From the NCBI GenBank assembly GCA_016933275.1, contig JAFGBI010000303.1:33416-97415 (forward strand): DNA of 64,000 nt, written 5' to 3'. A program made the position numbers and the translations under genes. The notes under the pieces are model-generated. The model did no database searches. It was not told the origin of the DNA and saw only the letters and a program-made list of their open reading frames with translations. This document shows positions 62,684 to 64,000 of this stretch, in pieces; position 1 is the stretch's first letter; each line of letters starts with the position of its first letter. The stretch comes from Polyangiaceae bacterium (GTDB lineage: Bacteria; Myxococcota_A; Polyangia; Polyangiales; Polyangiaceae).

Positions 62684-63168
62684 GCGAGCGGCGACCCTCT
62701 CCCTCTCTCCAGCCGACGCAGCCCGAACCGGTAGTCCGAGGTAGAACCAGGGGTGGTCTGTCAGACCCCACCCACCGTCACCCCTTGACCTCGAGTCGAG
62801 GGGTCGCTTGGCCACGGGGCCGTTTGGTGGGTGGGCGGGACAGGGGTCGAACCTGCGACATCCGGCTTGTAAGACGGCCGGCCGAGGTGGAATCCGTAGT
62901 CTTTGACGCTCAATCAGCGGGCCGAGCTGAACGGGTGACGCCCCCTGAAGACGGCTGCGATTCAAGTCCGGTTCCGTTGCGTGGTTCCGTCGGTTCCGAT
63001 CTCGCGCGGTGCGCCGACGCAGCGCTAGCGGCCTGGCTTCGGACCCGAGCGACCCAGCTGGCGGCCTCGCTCGCAACCGCCGGGTGAGCCCCGCGCGCCC
63101 GTGGCCCGCACCCCTCACGGTCGGGCCCCGTGGCGCGGGACTGACCCGCGGGAAAGCAGAGCGAGACG
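62684..63168. other. Intergenic region with tRNA remnant
   Basis: 485 bp. Apart from the tRNA-like 3' half, nothing is recognised. The plus-strand reading of the tRNA region gives GGRDRGRTCDIRLVR, the well-known false peptide produced by translating antisense tRNA genes, so open frames here should be ignored. Confidence 0.55.
62832..62881 (-). tRNA. tRNA-Val(UAC)-like 3' half, not an intact tRNA
   Basis: Minus strand: anticodon loop CTTACAA (anticodon UAC, 62871-62869), stem GCCGG, a five-base variable loop ATGTC, a 17-base T arm with TTCGACC, then acceptor strand CCCGCCC and discriminator A. The 5' half is absent: no GGGCGGG acceptor partner or D arm lies upstream, and the CCGGC anticodon-stem arm is displaced by three bases. 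This is a truncated copy, as left by integration into a tRNA gene. Confidence 0.5.
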
Positions 63169-63375
63169 ATGGCAACGAAGACCACAGCACGGCAGACGAT
63201 GCGCGCCAGCAAGCGCACGACCACCACGAAGGCGAAGCCGACGAACGGCAACGGCAAGCCGATGACCATGGCGAAAAGCGAGGGCGCGTTCGCGGCCCTG
63301 CGCTCCGAGGAGCAGCGACGAATGCGGCTCGGTAGCTTGGACGCGGCCGGCGTCCACCCGGACGAAGCCAGGTAG
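63169..63375 (+). CDS. Small basic protein near the tRNA remnant
   Basis: 68 residues from ATG 63169. The N-terminal 30 residues are Lys/Arg/Thr-rich (TARQTMRASKRTTTTKAKPT) and likely disordered and nucleic-acid-binding. The C-terminal half is helical (AFAALRSEEQRRMRLGSLD). It ends at TAG 63373-63375, immediately followed in frame by the ATG of the next gene. No known family. Codon use is normal for the window. Confidence 0.5.
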   Translation: MATKTTARQTMRASKRTTTTKAKPTNGNGKPMTMAKSEGAFAALRSEEQRRMRLGSLDAAGVHPDEAR

Positions 63376-63744
63376 ATGGTCGAGCGCGGTGAGCAGGCCG
63401 AGGCGGTGGCCGCTGGCGAGCGCGCAGCCCTCACGCTCACCGGAGCGGCCACCGGGTGCGACTGGGACGACTCGTACCGGCTGAACCCGCGAGCGACGCT
63501 CGGGGACCTCTTGCCGCAGATGTTCCACACCGACTCGACCACGGTCGACGGGCAAGGCCTGCTCGCCCCGGCGGTCGAGGCCTTGGGCGACGAGGCGCTG
63601 ATTCTCGAAGCGGCGATCGAAAACCTCGAAGGCGCCGCCCCGATCGTCCGCCGCTACGCGGACCGCATGGGGAGCCGCGCTCACTTCGCTTTGGAGCTCA
63701 ATCGCCGGATCGCGCGGGCGAACAAGACCGAGGTGCATCCGTGA
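63376..63744 (+). CDS. Small acidic protein, same frame as the preceding gene
   Basis: 122 residues from ATG 63376, preceded by AGG within the upstream stop region (AGGTAGATG). It contains TGCDWDDSYRLNPRATLGDLL and a long helix (ALILEAAIENLEGAAPIVRR, HFALELNRRIARANK). It could be a separate protein translated by coupling, or the C-terminal part of a single gene interrupted by TAG. Function unknown. Confidence 0.55.
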   Translation: MVERGEQAEAVAAGERAALTLTGAATGCDWDDSYRLNPRATLGDLLPQMFHTDSTTVDGQGLLAPAVEALGDEALILEAAIENLEGAAPIVRRYADRMGSRAHFALELNRRIARANKTEVHP

Positions 63745-63887
63745 GTCGCCAACCCGACGTCGCCAGGCATCGCTCGTGCGGCGGGGGGGGGCGTTCGGTC
63801 GAAACAGCCAACGTGAGGGGACCAGATGCCCACTGAACCTGGATTTCGCGCGGGGGGGGAAGCCAGTGCGCGGGGACGCGCGGGTTT

Positions 63888-63926
63888 TGAGCTGAATCGC
63901 CGCGCTTCACCCCGCGATTCAGCTCA
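63888..63926. repeat. Perfect 13-bp inverted repeat near the right edge
   Basis: TGAGCTGAATCGC (63888-63900) and GCGATTCAGCTCA (63914-63926) around a 13-nt loop. Neither strand has a T tract after the stem, so a protein-binding or recombination site is as likely as a terminator. It lies 144 bp after the last gene, in a stretch with G8 and G9 runs. Confidence 0.5.
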
Positions 63927-64000
63927 TCCATGAGGTGAAGAGGTTGGCGCTCCGACCTGCCGCCGGTCGACCGTCCGATCTTTGCCGCCGGTGACCTGAA

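Noticed and set aside
62482..63087. Plus-strand frame containing GGRDRGRTCDIRLVR
   Set aside because: This peptide type is a known artefact of translating antisense to a tRNA; here it supports a tRNA remnant rather than a protein.
63783..63791. G9 run as another promoter slippage site
   Set aside because: No -35 or -10 sequence flanks it on either strand and no gene starts nearby.
1..64000. CRISPR arrays, rRNA operons, transposases, phage structural genes
   Set aside because: No regularly spaced short repeats, no rRNA-like sequence, no DDE or tyrosine-recombinase motifs were seen.

Overview
The window is 64 kb of very GC-rich DNA, densely packed with genes on both strands. It looks chromosomal and most likely comes from a myxobacterium (phylum Myxococcota, probably class Polyangia). 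This is inferred from the gene content: a block resembling the Glt/Agl adventurous-gliding genes, many lipoproteins and signal-peptide proteins of unknown function, AgmX/PglI-type C-terminal domains, a Wzp-like barrel paired with a short Wza-like export protein, MoxR/VWA modules, an RRM-RGG protein and a degenerate class II glutamine amidotransferase. No rRNA operon, CRISPR array, IS element or intact tRNA was found.

Layout. 1-11.5 kb: partial signal-peptide protein, Xaa-Pro aminopeptidase, two small plus-strand genes, an RluB-type pseudouridine synthase, two overlapping calcium-repeat lipoproteins, a ribbon-helix-helix regulator with a clear promoter, lepA, an M16 peptidase pair (one catalytic, one not) and a barrel-like protein. 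11.5-19.4 kb: phosphohexomutase, rlmN-mazG, ygfZ, a PDZ lipoprotein, a glutamine-amidotransferase-like protein and an NTF2-like lipoprotein. 19.4-28.7 kb: a non-coding stretch with two copies of a dispersed repeat, then a zinc-ribbon membrane protein, lipoproteins, a MoxR ATPase, a leucine-rich-repeat lipoprotein, rluD, a maf-GT39 operon and a barrel protein.

28.7-42.9 kb is the most specialised region and lies entirely on the minus strand. It holds a five-gene translationally coupled block (periplasmic coiled-coil protein, 800-residue TPR/coiled-coil protein, AgmU/GltD-like, AglT/GltE-like, small exported protein), followed by a membrane protein and a GltG-like FHA/TonB protein. Downstream is a three-gene polysaccharide-secretion operon: a small exported protein, an outer-membrane barrel and a Wza-like lipoprotein. 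Its promoter is nearly consensus, and the 17-bp spacer contains a C10 homopolymer, the classic arrangement of a phase-variable promoter. This is the most interesting signal in the window.

43-53 kb: ECF sigma factor and zinc-finger anti-sigma, PilZ protein, an 840-residue GT39 protein, era-der (Era with a long basic tail), a MepA-LysM murein endopeptidase and a TonB-like membrane protein. 53-56 kb: a gap with the third copy of the dispersed repeat abutting a long palindrome, then a Pro/Tyr-rich single-pass membrane protein and the RRM-RGG protein. 56.8-61.3 kb: a coupled operon of a basic protein with a kinase-like tail, a MoxR-type ATPase, a DUF2201/VWA-like protein and a small protein. 61.3-64 kb: HAD phosphatase, DnaJ-domain membrane protein, a tRNA 3'-half remnant and two unusual small genes separated by one TAG codon, possibly the edge of an integrated element.
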